Positions 8,599-18,161 are shown, counted from the stretch's first letter. The stretch is 64,000 bases of DNA from Nocardia sp. NBC_00403 (GCF_036046055.1 NZ_CP107939.1:2418001-2482000); one strand, 5' to 3'. The notes: generated by a model not told the origin, from the sequence alone. Numbers and translations: made by a program.

Positions 8599-9228
8599 TC
8601 AGGTCAGTCGGCGCGCGAGATCCTCGCCGAGCAGCACGAAGACATCGGTCGTGTGCTCGATGAGTTCGTCGCGTGTCAGCGGCAGATCATTCTGTAGCCA
8701 GGCGGTCAGGGTCTGGACGAGCCCACCGACGAGATAGGTGGCGCGGAAGTCGATCGAGGGGTCCGGCGGGTCGGCGACACCGTAGAAATCGATGCCCTCC
8801 GCGGCCACGAGCCGGGCGAAAACGCGCACCGTCTGATTCGTGCGTGCGCGCAGTTCCGGCGTCGCCATGCCCGCGATCAGCGCGACCTTTGCCTTGCGCG
8901 GGTCGTCGGTGAGCAGGTGGATGCCCGCGGTGATCGCGGCGTGCGCCTTGGCACGCGTGTCGTCCGGCGCGGCGTGCAATGCCGCGACGATCGCGCCCGC
9001 CAATTCTTCGGCGATCCCGTCGACCAGCGCGCTCAGCACCGCGTCACGGCTGTCGAAGCTCTCGTAGTAGTACCGCTCGTTGAGCCCGGCCTGCGCACAC
9101 AGTCCGGAGACGGTCAGCTTGGCGAGGCCATCGGTGCCGATGATCTCCAGCGCGGCGTCCAACAGCGCCGCGCGCCGTTGCGCGCGCCGCTCGTCTGCGG
9201 AGATTCCGCCGTAGGTCCGCTGTGCCAC
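8599..9228 (-). CDS. TetR-family transcriptional regulator
   Basis: 209 residues from the GTG at 9228 (VAQRTYGGISADERRAQRR). Longer in-frame starts reach back across the operator and into the divergent gene and are unlikely. The N-terminal helix-turn-helix is typical (AALLDAALEIIGTDGLAKLT, SGLCAQAGLNERYYYESFDS). The remainder is an all-helical ligand-binding domain. The gene is divergent from the MpaB-family gene, and a perfect 11-bp-arm palindrome lies between them, so it probably represses itself and its neighbour. The ligand is unknown. Confidence 0.88.
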   Translation of the reverse strand: MAQRTYGGISADERRAQRRAALLDAALEIIGTDGLAKLTVSGLCAQAGLNERYYYESFDSRDAVLSALVDGIAEELAGAIVAALHAAPDDTRAKAHAAITAGIHLLTDDPRKAKVALIAGMATPELRARTNQTVRVFARLVAAEGIDFYGVADPPDPSIDFRATYLVGGLVQTLTAWLQNDLPLTRDELIEHTTDVFVLLGEDLARRLT

Positions 9229-9293
9229 TGCTCGATTCTGACAGTGCCGGATCGCCCGCGCTGCAACGCGCCGGTATGGGATTGGTGTGGTCA

Positions 9294-9323
9294 CAATTCT
9301 GGCATGACCCATTGCCAGAATTG
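9294..9323. promoter_or_regulatory. Palindromic operator, probable TetR site
   Basis: CAATTCTGGCA (9294-9304) and TGCCAGAATTG (9313-9323) are perfect 11-bp inverted arms separated by eight bases. A second, weaker pair with the same half-site follows at once (ATTCTGG at 9326-9332, CCAGAT at 9344-9349). Both lie between the TetR gene and the MpaB-family gene. Confidence 0.75.
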
Positions 9324-9371
9324 AGATTCTGGTGGATGCTGTTGCCAGATGCGCTCGACGAGGAGGCAGCA

Positions 9372-10304
9372 ATGTCCGCACCCGGTTATTTCGCCGACAA
9401 TTCCATGGCACGGCGGGTCATGAGCAAGCGAGCGGTCGGGCTCACCTATGGGCAGCGTGCCCTGGTGATCGGGGCCGTGCACCCGCTGCTCTATGTCGGG
9501 ACCTCCGAGAACACCGAGCATCGGATGACGCCCTACACCCGGCTCGCACTCACCGGCAAGCTGTTCGAGGCGGTGTTCCTCGGTAGCAGGGACGAGGCCG
9601 ATCGGGCGCTGGCGTTCACCCGCAAGAAGCACGCCAAGGTGCGCGGGGCGCTGCCCGAAGACGCGGGTTCGCACCATCCGGCGGGCACCGGCTACTCCGC
9701 GTCCGATCCCCACCTGATGTTCATGACCATGGCGTTCGCCTTCGATTCCGCCGAGGTCATGTACGACCTGCTGGTCCGGCCGCTGACCGATGGCGAACGC
9801 GAAGCGCTGTACCAGGACTACGTGCGCTGGGCGGAACTGTTCGGCATGCCGCGCGAGGCAGCGCCGGGCAGCTACCCGATGTTCCGCAAGTATTTCGACG
9901 CCTACCTCCGCTCCGACGAGCTGTTCCTCACCGACGAGGGAAGACTGGTCGGCTCCTACCTGGCCGGGCAGCGAGTGCCCTATCCGCAGCGAATGCCGTT
10001 ACAGCAGGTCACCTCCGCGTTCTTCCTGCTGGTGCAGGGCAGCCTGCCTGCGCGCATCCGCGATATGTACGGCATGCGGTGGGGGATCGCCGAGCAGGTC
10101 GCCTACGGCGCGCTCGCCACGGCCGTCCGCACGGCGCACATTGCTCCACCGTTGGTGCCGCCGGTGCTGCGCGGCACGTTGGCCGGTCCGAGTGCGCCGG
10201 TCTACCGGCTGGTGTCTCGGCGCGAACACGAACTGGCGCGTACCGGACGCCCGAGCATGCCCGGCGTCGACCCGCGCAACTGGGCGGCGCGAAATTCCGC
10301 TTGA
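9372..10304 (+). CDS. Oxygenase MpaB-family (DUF2236) protein
   Basis: 310 residues from the ATG at 9372, fixed by a perfect AGGAGG at 9361-9366. The MpaB/DUF2236 family includes latex-oxygenase-like haem proteins. The recognisable parts are the HPLLYVGTSENTEHR region, SASDPHLMFMTMAFAFDSAE and the helix with RYPMFRKYF-like residues (SYPMFRKYFDAYLRS). Most members have a Trp where this protein has MFMTMAF after DPHL. No signal peptide is apparent. It is divergent from the TetR gene and likely controlled by it. The actual reaction is not known from sequence. Confidence 0.72.
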   Translation: MSAPGYFADNSMARRVMSKRAVGLTYGQRALVIGAVHPLLYVGTSENTEHRMTPYTRLALTGKLFEAVFLGSRDEADRALAFTRKKHAKVRGALPEDAGSHHPAGTGYSASDPHLMFMTMAFAFDSAEVMYDLLVRPLTDGEREALYQDYVRWAELFGMPREAAPGSYPMFRKYFDAYLRSDELFLTDEGRLVGSYLAGQRVPYPQRMPLQQVTSAFFLLVQGSLPARIRDMYGMRWGIAEQVAYGALATAVRTAHIAPPLVPPVLRGTLAGPSAPVYRLVSRREHELARTGRPSMPGVDPRNWAARNSA

Positions 10305-11360
<1,056 letters not shown>

Positions 11361-11425
11361 TTCGCGGGCGGCTTCACCACCGGCGACTGCTCGCAAGTCG
11401 GTCGAAACAACCCGGCGGGGTCTCT

Positions 11426-12475
11426 GTGAAGGGGCAACTGGTGCAGGCGATCGACAACATCAAGGCGTGGCTCGAGCGGCGGATCCAGCGGCGCCCCTGG
11501 CTGGACCATCTGGTCCGAGCCGGCGGGCGCTACCAGCGGCAACGGGGTGACTTCTACGCGGCGGGCATCACATATTTCACGGTGCTGTCGCTGATTCCGC
11601 TGTTGATGGTCGCCTTCGCGGTCGCGGGGTTCGTGTTGTCCAGCCACCAGGAACTGCTCACCGAATTGCAGGACAAGATCGTGGAGAACATGCCGGGCTC
11701 GCTCGGCACCCAGCTCAACGATCTGATCGAGCAGGCGGTTCGTTCCAGGGGGACCGTCGGCACGCTCGGCCTGCTCGCCGGTTTTTACACCGGACTCGGC
11801 TGGATGGCCCATCTGCGGGCGGCGCTGACCGAGCAATGGGATCAGAAGAGCCCGGACAGCAATTGGTTCCTGACCAAGCTGTCGGACCTCCGTGCGCTCG
11901 TCGGGCTCGGTCTCGCCTTCGTGGTGTCGATCGGCCTTTCCGCACTCGGCTCCAGCACGCTCGGTGCGCGGTTGCTGATCAGTCTCGGTCTTTCCCATCT
12001 GCCCGGTGCTCGGCTGTTGCTGATCCTCGCGTCGATCCTGCTCGGATTCCTGGCGTCCTGGGCGGTTTTCGCCTGGATCATCGCGCGCCTGCCACGGGAA
12101 CCGGTCACGCTGAAGAGCGCGGCCAAGGCGGCGGCGCTGGGGGCCGTGGTCTTCGAGATCTTCAAGTACGTAGCATCCATCTACCTGCAAAAAGTGCTGA
12201 GCAGCCCCGCGGGCGCTGCCTTCGGTTCGATCATCGGTCTGATGGTCTTCAGTTACGTCACCTATCGGATCATCCTGTTCGCCACGGCATGGGCCGCGAC
12301 CGCGTCGGATAATCTGCGGGACGCGGAGATCTCCCCGCCCGCACCCGCGGTGATCGCACCACGGATGGCAGGGCCGGGCTCATCGATGAGCACTGTCGCT
12401 GCTTCTTTCGGTGCCGGTGCCCTTGCCGCCCTCGCCCTTTCGGAACTGCGCAAGGTTTCCGGCCGCCGTCGCTGA
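11426..12475 (+). CDS. YihY/YhjD-family inner-membrane protein
   Basis: 349 residues starting at the GTG at 11426. The YihY fold is shown by AAGITYFTVLSLIPLLMVAF near residue 50 and five to six hydrophobic segments up to about residue 285 (IIGLMVFSYVTYRIILFATA). A polar, Ala/Pro-rich cytoplasmic tail ends in LSELRKVSGRRR. These proteins were once called RNase BN, but are membrane proteins of uncertain function. The last 41 bases around the stop codon are repeated at 19137-19177, at the far side of the following island. Confidence 0.85.
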   Translation: MKGQLVQAIDNIKAWLERRIQRRPWLDHLVRAGGRYQRQRGDFYAAGITYFTVLSLIPLLMVAFAVAGFVLSSHQELLTELQDKIVENMPGSLGTQLNDLIEQAVRSRGTVGTLGLLAGFYTGLGWMAHLRAALTEQWDQKSPDSNWFLTKLSDLRALVGLGLAFVVSIGLSALGSSTLGARLLISLGLSHLPGARLLLILASILLGFLASWAVFAWIIARLPREPVTLKSAAKAAALGAVVFEIFKYVASIYLQKVLSSPAGAAFGSIIGLMVFSYVTYRIILFATAWAATASDNLRDAEISPPAPAVIAPRMAGPGSSMSTVAASFGAGALAALALSELRKVSGRRR

Positions 12476-12480
12476 CCCGC
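12440..12480 (+). repeat. Left 41-bp direct repeat of the type VII island
   Basis: This stretch covers the last codons and stop of yihY (TCGGAACTGCGCAAGGT...). It matches 19137-19177 at 38 of 41 positions in the same orientation, without gaps. Similarity stops abruptly on both sides. Confidence 0.8.
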
Positions 12481-12640
12481 TCTGCACGCCTTTTGGTCGT
12501 AGCGGGCGGTCAGTAGGTGCGCGGGAGATGTTTGTGCGCCGGATACGGCTGGGCGGATAGCTGTTCGGCTGGTTGGCTTGGGGTGAAGGCGGCGGATAGC
12601 TGTTGTGCGGGTAGGTATTCGGTGGATAGGTGGTCGGCAC
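12481..12640 (-). pseudogene. Truncated Pro/Tyr-rich protein, end of type VII operon
   Basis: A GTG at 12640 overlaps the stop of the espG-like gene (TAGTG) and starts PTTYPPNTYPHNSYPPPSPQ, a low-complexity Tyr/Pro/Asn N-terminus typical of actinobacterial membrane proteins. After roughly 50 codons the frame runs into the antisense strand of yihY and finally stops near 12380, so the original C-terminus has been lost. The cut coincides with the island border at the 41-bp repeat. Confidence 0.55.
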
Positions 12641-13350
12641 TACCGAACGGCGTGTGCCAGGCGGCTTATTTCGCGACCTATCGTGGCCTGGTCGCAGGGC
12701 ACGATGTGGAATTCGTTGTACTGGCGACGGTAGAGATAACGCCCGTCGCCGTCGACATCGAACCAGTTCAGGTACTCCGGTGTGGACGGTCGCGCACCGC
12801 GCAAGTCGCGGAGGGCTTCCAGGGTTCCGGACCCGGATCGGGGGGCGCGAAGCAGGCGGCAGATGCGGTCGGCCGCGGTTTCCTTTGTGCCGGTCCAGGA
12901 TTCGAGGCCCACGCGCAGAAGCTCGAGGTCTTCGGCGATGGCGCGATGGCGACCGGGCGACACGTTGCCGAGCACGGCGGTGAACACCTTGGGCACGATC
13001 GCCGAGGTGCCGACCTCGATGACGACATTGCCACCGAAATCTTTTGTGGGGCTGGGGCGTTGGACCAGTGTGACGCCGATGTCGGCGTCGATCGCGCCGT
13101 ATGCCCGTATCGGACGGGTCCGGGTTCCGGTGAGCGCCAACGATGTTTCGGGATCAGTCGCCACCCGCAACACGGCCGATAGGTCCGGGTCGCCGTGCGG
13201 CGGGAGACGTCGGTCGAGTTGGCGGGTGAGCTGTTCGTGTTCGTCTTCCCACCGCGTCGACGCGATCAGGCGAAGCGGGAACGGATATCGATCCGCGCCC
13301 GTCTCCCGCCAGATATGCATGAACTCGTCGGACGTGAACTCCCACATCAT
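12640..13350 (-). CDS. EspG-family type VII secretion chaperone
   Basis: 236 residues. The N-terminus MMWEFTSDEFMHIWRETGAD is the EspG family start. SIALTGTRTRP-like and VVIEVGTSAIVPK segments follow the family pattern. The C-terminus contains YLNWFDVDGDGRYLY. EspG proteins hold PE-PPE substrates soluble in the cytoplasm and hand them to ESX secretion systems. The ATG overlaps the stop of the upstream PPE-like gene (ATGA), matching a chaperone co-produced with its client. No ESX core ATPase or membrane genes are in this window, so the cognate machine must be elsewhere. Confidence 0.82.
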   Translation of the reverse strand: MMWEFTSDEFMHIWRETGADRYPFPLRLIASTRWEDEHEQLTRQLDRRLPPHGDPDLSAVLRVATDPETSLALTGTRTRPIRAYGAIDADIGVTLVQRPSPTKDFGGNVVIEVGTSAIVPKVFTAVLGNVSPGRHRAIAEDLELLRVGLESWTGTKETAADRICRLLRAPRSGSGTLEALRDLRGARPSTPEYLNWFDVDGDGRYLYRRQYNEFHIVPCDQATIGREISRLAHAVR

Positions 13351-14726
13351 TGGTAGCGGTCTTCGTTCCTCGAGCTCAGCGGCAGACTTTGCTGGGCTGC
13401 CGGCGCGTCATCGCCGATCGTCTGCGGCACCAGCCGCTGGGGTGCGCCGAGTAGTTCTTCTTCACGATTTCCGATCAGGTAGTCGGGGATTTTACGAGCC
13501 GACTCGGAGTCGTCTTGCTTTTTCCCCGCACCGGCCGACGGCATGCCGGACATGCCGGGACGCCCGGCCGCCCCCGCGCGATTGGCCGCGGAAGCCGTTG
13601 CCGCGGCTGGACTTCCAGCAGTCGGTAGGCCGCTGATGCTGCGTCCTGGGCTCGGAGTGCCGATCCCACCGGGCCCGGGTGTGCCGGGTTTGGATGGGCC
13701 GCCACCTCCGGGTGGGGGTGTGCCGGGGCCTCCGGGTGGAGACGTGCCGGGGCCGCCCGGCTGCCCCGAACCGAGCGCTCCCGCGTCGGGAACGGTCGCC
13801 GCGGCGGGCGCAGTACTGGCACTGGGGGTGGTGGGGGTCTGCGCCGATTGCTGCTCAGCGCCCGAGTTCTGGCCGGACCCGGCGGGTTCCACCGATGTCG
13901 GGGGCTCCGATGTCGGTTGATCGCCCGGGTTGCCGCCACCGCTGCCATTGCCGCCGCCATTGCCGCTGCCGGGATCGCCGCCGCCTCCACCGTCACCCGG
14001 CAGCGCGACGGGCACGAAGGTTGGGACTCCGGTCCCGGCAGGCCCATAGGACGGTTTGTAGCTGTTGTTCATAGTGTCGATCGCCGTGCGGTAAAGCGCC
14101 TCCACACCGCGTTGATAGGCAACCTCAGAGCTGTCTCCGTCACCTACCAGCCCCGCACCCACCGCGGAGATGATCACCTGCGCCGGGTCCAGCGTGGTCG
14201 CCGAGCCCGCTTGCCCCTGCGCCGCGCTCGGCGGGGGCACCGACATCTTGATGACCTCGGCGGCGTGCGCCACGCCCTTGACCCGATGCCCACAGGTGCT
14301 GATCACCTGCTGGACATCGCTGGCCTGCTGGTAGAACTTCTGCGCAGCGGCGACAGCCGCGTCGGCCATCTGTCCCTCTACACCGTCGGCCAGGGCCTTC
14401 TGGATCGCGATATGCATGCCGAGCAGTCCGCCGCTCAGCGTGTCGGCGATGCTGATCCATGTGTCGGCCTGCTGATGCATGACACCCGGACTCATCTGCG
14501 TGACGTTGCGGTAGATCTCCTCGTGCGTGTGTCCCTCGAACTGTTCCATCCGGGCGATATACGCCGGATCGGCACCGTTGTCGGAAACCGACTGCTGAGC
14601 CCCCTCCGCGCCCTGCTGTTGGGCGCGTGACCGCGAACTCGGCTGGGCGACATCAGGTTTGGCGCCTGCGCCGAACGTGCTCAGTGCCGCCGGATTATCG
14701 TTGATATTGATATACGAGCCGGTCAT
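13347..14726 (-). CDS. PPE-like type VII secretion substrate
   Basis: 459 residues. An N-terminal helical domain of roughly 200 residues (MEQFEGHTHEEIYRNVTQMS, ADTWISIADTLSGGLLGMHI, FYQQASDVQQVIST) resembles the long helical hairpins of PPE/WXG proteins. After it comes a Gly/Ser-rich then Pro/Gly-rich low-complexity region (PGGPGTPPPGGGGPS) and a short polar C-terminus. It lies between a DUF3558 lipoprotein and an EspG chaperone and is overlapped by the latter, the usual setting for a secreted partner. Calling it PPE-like rests on context and helical pattern, as a canonical PPE tripeptide was not seen. Confidence 0.65.
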   Translation of the reverse strand: MTGSYININDNPAALSTFGAGAKPDVAQPSSRSRAQQQGAEGAQQSVSDNGADPAYIARMEQFEGHTHEEIYRNVTQMSPGVMHQQADTWISIADTLSGGLLGMHIAIQKALADGVEGQMADAAVAAAQKFYQQASDVQQVISTCGHRVKGVAHAAEVIKMSVPPPSAAQGQAGSATTLDPAQVIISAVGAGLVGDGDSSEVAYQRGVEALYRTAIDTMNNSYKPSYGPAGTGVPTFVPVALPGDGGGGGDPGSGNGGGNGSGGGNPGDQPTSEPPTSVEPAGSGQNSGAEQQSAQTPTTPSASTAPAAATVPDAGALGSGQPGGPGTSPPGGPGTPPPGGGGPSKPGTPGPGGIGTPSPGRSISGLPTAGSPAAATASAANRAGAAGRPGMSGMPSAGAGKKQDDSESARKIPDYLIGNREEELLGAPQRLVPQTIGDDAPAAQQSLPLSSRNEDRYQ

Positions 14727-14728
14727 CG

Positions 14729-15361
14729 TCAGTTGTCCTTGCCGATTTCCGGCTCGATGGTGTTTGCGACGTCCTGTATGCCGGTGCAGGGGTCGGTGCC
14801 ACGGGCGGCCCGGTCGGTGAGATCGACTGCGATCTGTACGAAGCCCACCTTGGTTCGCACGTCGATCTGGCAGCCGCGCCGAACTTCTGGGTCACGGACG
14901 AGCAGGGCCTCGCGGCCGTTGACGGTGGTCGGCTCGCTGTAGGTGCCTACCTTTGCGAGGTTTTCGGCCCAGGTTGCATTTCCGGAGTCCACGGCGAGGT
15001 CTCGAAGCGGTGACGAAAAATTGCAGGTCAAAAAGCTGTACTCGGCGATCAGATCTCTACCGCGCTTCCGGGAGGTTGGATCGAATCCGGCCTTCTGGAT
15101 GGTCCCGTCGCTGATCCACGTGCATGGATCGAAGACGATCTTGGGACGTGCCGTGCTGGAGGTGTATTTGTTGTCCTGCGGTGGCGGCTGGAGCTTCGAA
15201 TCCGTGAGCGTCGGTCGAGGTGACTGTGTGGCAGCGGATGACGTGGTGGCCTGACCTGAGTTGGCAGGGGGTGCCACGTCGTTGTCGGGTGAGCAGCTCA
15301 CCGCTAGCGGGGTGACGGTCACAACTAGCAGTGCCAGCACAGAATTGCGGATTCCCGTCAT
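14729..15361 (-). CDS. DUF3558-type lipoprotein
   Basis: 210 residues from the ATG at 15361. The signal peptide ends in a lipobox (LAVSCSPDND), so the mature protein starts at a lipidated Cys and is anchored on the outer face of the membrane. The mature part has the DUF3558 features FDPCTWISDGTIQKAGFDP, TCNFSSPLRDL and CQIDVRT, with conserved cysteines. Its ATG overlaps the stop of the upstream gene by four bases, and it ends two bases before the PPE-like gene. Such lipoproteins are common in actinobacterial type VII clusters; their function is unknown. Confidence 0.8.
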   Translation of the reverse strand: MTGIRNSVLALLVVTVTPLAVSCSPDNDVAPPANSGQATTSSAATQSPRPTLTDSKLQPPPQDNKYTSSTARPKIVFDPCTWISDGTIQKAGFDPTSRKRGRDLIAEYSFLTCNFSSPLRDLAVDSGNATWAENLAKVGTYSEPTTVNGREALLVRDPEVRRGCQIDVRTKVGFVQIAVDLTDRAARGTDPCTGIQDVANTIEPEIGKDN

Positions 15362-15732
15362 GACGACTGCACCTCCGAGGCAGCGGCGTTCATCGCGCGT
15401 GCGTTCATAGCGTCGGCTTCCTCCACCAATTGACCGGCTCGCAGGTAGGCTGCCGACATCTTCAGGGCTGCCTCTTTCATGCCGTTGAGCGCTTCCGTCG
15501 TCTTTGCCGCCTTGCCTGAGAATCCAGCCTCCAACTGTTGAGCGGAGTCGAACCCTCCGAATCCTTCGTGCCGGTGCAAGCTCCTCGACACGACGATCTG
15601 CGGATCCAGGGTTGTCTCGATGAGTCGGGTGTAGACCTCGGCACACCGTCGGGCGGCGTCGGCCTCCATCCGGAAAGTTCCCCCTACGGCCTGCTGGTAC
15701 AGCGCGTTCGCCGCTGACTGCCCCACTTCCAT
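15358..15732 (-). CDS. Small helical type VII partner (PE/WXG100-like)
   Basis: 124 residues from the ATG at 15732, with a strong AGGGAGG at 15742-15748. The sequence is helical and Ala-rich, with a central break (HEGFGGFDSAQQLEAGFSGK) between two long amphipathic stretches, the helix-turn-helix pattern of secreted WXG100/PE proteins. There is no signal peptide. It is the first gene of the operon, in front of the lipoprotein, the PPE-like protein and EspG, so it probably forms a heterodimer with the PPE-like protein before secretion. The family assignment is by pattern and context. Confidence 0.65.
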   Translation of the reverse strand: MEVGQSAANALYQQAVGGTFRMEADAARRCAEVYTRLIETTLDPQIVVSRSLHRHEGFGGFDSAQQLEAGFSGKAAKTTEALNGMKEAALKMSAAYLRAGQLVEEADAMNARAMNAAASEVQSS

Positions 15733-16089
15733 CGACCGGCCCTCCCTTGGCATTTGCCCGCTCACTTTACTGGACGCACGACATAGGCGATCGGTTCCGT
15801 TGGGACGTGGGGGTCGGTTCGACCGGGATCGGTCCTGCGGTTTTGGTGCGTGTCGCCGCTCAATGCGCCGATGCCCACTGGGACCGCGTGCGGGGATCGA
15901 GTTCGTAGCGGATCGGACCGGCGCATCAAACGGGACGGTGCAGGTGCCCAACTGCGCAGCGGATTCGCTCTGGAATGCAACTCTTCCTGGGGCTATGCCC
16001 TGATTGCATGAGAATTCGCGGTGTTGCTGCTTTGCGAGATTGCGACGTGGTCTGCTGGTGCGAGCGATGAAACCTGATGGGAGGCGGGC
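15733..16089. other. Divergent intergenic region
   Basis: 357 bases between the type VII operon and the XRE-family regulator gene. It holds the ribosome-binding site of the former and presumably both promoters. I see no coding potential, hairpin or recognisable operator in it. Confidence 0.5.
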
Positions 16090-16968
16090 ATGTCGGAGGA
16101 TGGATCGACCCTGGCGCGGCGACAGCTGGGTAAGTATCTGCGCAGTGGGCGCGAGGAGTGCGGGCTCACGCTTCAGCAGGCGGCCGAGTTGATCGAGCGC
16201 AGTGCCAGCACGCTGCAACGTATCGAGAAGGGGACCGTGGCACATCTGCGCGAGTTGGACCTCGCGGCGCTATGCAAGATCTACGAGTTCGGGAACGACC
16301 ACACGGCGGCGATGAAAGGGCTTGCGGCACAGGGTAACGAGCAAAGCTGGTGGTGTGAGTATGGTGACGTAATACCGGCCAACTTCGACTTTTTCGTCGG
16401 ACTGGAAGCATCGGCGCACCGGCTGACCACCTATGAGCCTGAACTCGTTCCGGGGCTTTTGCAAACGTCTGCATACGCGAGTGTGCTCATTCGATCTGTC
16501 TATCCTGAAGACGGTGCCGAGGAACACGCACGCAGGGTGCAGTTGCGGACGCGTCGACAAGCGAGGATCACACGTAAGCATAATCCGGCAACGCTCCGCG
16601 TCATACTGCGAGAGTCGGTCCTCCGAGGGATAGTCGGCGGGCCTAGGATCATGGCGACCCAGATGAAATACCTGGCAGATATGGCAACCCGGCCCAACGT
16701 GAGCTTGCAGATCCTCCCGTTCAGCACCGGATTCCCCCTTGGTGGCGCGGTTGGCCCATTCGTTATCGTGGAGTTCGGCGCGGACAAGCAGGGGAAGATG
16801 ATTGAGCCGCCGGTGGTCTTCGCCGAGAACTTCACGGGGGGTTTGTATCTTGCGAAATCAAGCGCTGTGCAGCGCTACCATGACGCCTATGAGGGCCTCC
16901 GGCGATGCACGATGGATGCTGCTGCCAGCGGGGCTCTCCTCAGGCGGATGGCGAAGGAGTATGGATGA
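16090..16968 (+). CDS. XRE-family regulator with DUF5753 (Scr1 type)
   Basis: 292 residues. Residues ~10-65 form a Cro/XRE helix-turn-helix (LGKYLRSGREECGLTLQQAA, LIERSASTLQRIEKGT). The remainder is the DUF5753 domain (ANFDFFVGLEASAHRLTTYE, PELVPGLLQTSAYASVLI, VSLQILPFSTGF). These actinobacterial regulators nearly always sit beside a DUF397 gene, and here the ATG of the DUF397 gene overlaps its TGA. By analogy the small protein modulates the regulator in a toxin-antitoxin-like pair. Targets are unknown. Confidence 0.9.
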   Translation: MSEDGSTLARRQLGKYLRSGREECGLTLQQAAELIERSASTLQRIEKGTVAHLRELDLAALCKIYEFGNDHTAAMKGLAAQGNEQSWWCEYGDVIPANFDFFVGLEASAHRLTTYEPELVPGLLQTSAYASVLIRSVYPEDGAEEHARRVQLRTRRQARITRKHNPATLRVILRESVLRGIVGGPRIMATQMKYLADMATRPNVSLQILPFSTGFPLGGAVGPFVIVEFGADKQGKMIEPPVVFAENFTGGLYLAKSSAVQRYHDAYEGLRRCTMDAAASGALLRRMAKEYG

Positions 16969-17168
16969 ACATCGATCTGGCCGGTGCCGACTGGTTCAAG
17001 AGCAGCCGCAGCGGAGGTGACTCAAACTGTGTCGAAGTCGCCTTCCTCTCGAACAGCCTTGTCGGCGTGCGTGATTCGAAGAACCCCTCCGGCCCGGCGC
17101 TGACGTTCACCACTGCCGAGTGGTCGGCCTTCACAAGCGCGGCAACGCGCGGCGAGTTCGATAGGTGA
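16965..17168 (+). CDS. DUF397 protein, partner of the XRE regulator
   Basis: 67 residues, the usual size. The family core is complete: DWFKSSRSGGDSNCVEVAFL, VGVRDSKNPSGPALTF and TTAEWSAF. It starts inside the regulator stop codon (ATGA at 16965-16968), so the pair is translated together. In characterised relatives this protein binds the XRE partner. No signal peptide or membrane segment is present. Confidence 0.9.
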   Translation: MNIDLAGADWFKSSRSGGDSNCVEVAFLSNSLVGVRDSKNPSGPALTFTTAEWSAFTSAATRGEFDR

Positions 17169-17390
17169 CAGCGGTGTCCGCGCTCTGCTGAGATCGATGG
17201 CTTCGAGTCCATTGAACCCTGACCCAAGCCCAAGCCTTCGGTTGTGGCGCAACGCCATCGGCCGTGCGTCGCATACCAGCGAGCGGCGATCGGCAGCACC
17301 GCCGTGTATGTCACACTCATCTCGCGCAGGACCTCTATGAAGTTGATCTTTCGACGGACCACCTTCATACCCGAGGTTCTGCGCTTCCTC

Positions 17391-17460
17391 GTTGCACCAC
17401 AACCACTTCCGGCCTGTCGCCAACTCAGGCCACCTGGCCGATCACCACCCAGAGAGGCTC
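17391..17460 (+). repeat. Dispersed ~70-bp element, copy B
   Basis: Aligns without gaps to 17961-18030 at 56 of 70 positions and, more weakly, to 4611-4680. It ends one base before the ATG at 17462, so it acts as, or has replaced, the leader of that gene. The right-hand CCGGAA arm is degenerate in this copy. Confidence 0.7.
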
Positions 17461-17461
17461 G

Positions 17462-17922
17462 ATGATCATCTTCGAGTTCTCCCGCCACGAGGACAATCCC
17501 GACGACCTGGGTCCGATCGGGTTCGACTTCGGCGACATGGAGGTCGTCGGCGATCTGGGCAGTGCCTCGTCCAAGGACGATGGTGTGGGCCCCATGATGA
17601 TCTTTGTTTCTGTCGGGGTGTTGCTCGACGAGTTGTGCACGCTGGTCGAGCGGGGACGCGGCGGATTCGACTACACGGGAAGTTCTCGCATTTCTCGCTC
17701 AACTTCACCCTCATGAAACGGAGGATGAGTGTTCGCGCCGGCCGCGTCAAGATCGCCGACACCGACGCCGCGCAGGTCCTTGACGCTGTCTGGCAGGCCG
17801 TCAATGAGTTCGCCGCTCGAGAGCTGCCGCTGCTCGACGTGGAAGACGCCGGGCGGACTGACTTGGAGGGCTCTATGGCGGAGTTCTCACGGGCCATCCA
17901 GCGGCACGCAGAAGCCGAGTAG
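17462..17922 (+). pseudogene. Unknown protein split by a frameshift
   Basis: The first frame (17462-17716) begins MIIFEFSRHEDNPDDLGPIG and is convincing to FDYTG, then goes into a Ser/Arg run and stops. The neighbouring frame is convincing from exactly that point to 17922 (KFSHFSLNFTLMKRRMSVRA, VLDAVWQAVNEFAARELP). One missing base near 17683 (ACGGGAAG) would join them into a single ~153-residue protein. I do not recognise a family. It lies between two direct 70-bp repeats, copy B upstream and copy C downstream, as a repeat-flanked cassette would. A sequencing error cannot be excluded. Confidence 0.6.
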
Positions 17923-17960
17923 GACCGCAAGAACTCTTTCTACCGATACTCTGCTTTCCC

Positions 17961-18030
17961 ATTGCACTACAACCCCTTCCGGCGTGTCGCCAGCTCGAGC
18001 CACCGAACCGACCACTACCCGGAAAGGCTC
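17961..18030 (+). repeat. Dispersed ~70-bp element, copy C
   Basis: The best-preserved copy, with intact CTTCCGG and CCCGGAAAG arms. It begins 39 bases after the end of the frameshifted gene. The bases left of it (CTCTGCTTTCCC) also match those left of copy A, where they encode the first codons of the transposase, linking this repeat family to IS701-type DNA. Confidence 0.7.
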
Positions 18031-18161
18031 ACTGAGACCCGCTGTTGTCTCTGGTAGTGGTAGGAAGAAACGCCGTTCACCATAGGATTTACTCATCCTC
18101 GCAACGACCCGCCGCCCAGCGAGTCGCTGCGACAATTGCCCTCAGGGCAGGATGAAAAGGC

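Noticed and set aside
16940..17488. Reading frame on the minus strand across DUF397 and its 3' region
   Set aside because: It runs through the antisense of two real genes and shows no recognisable domain.
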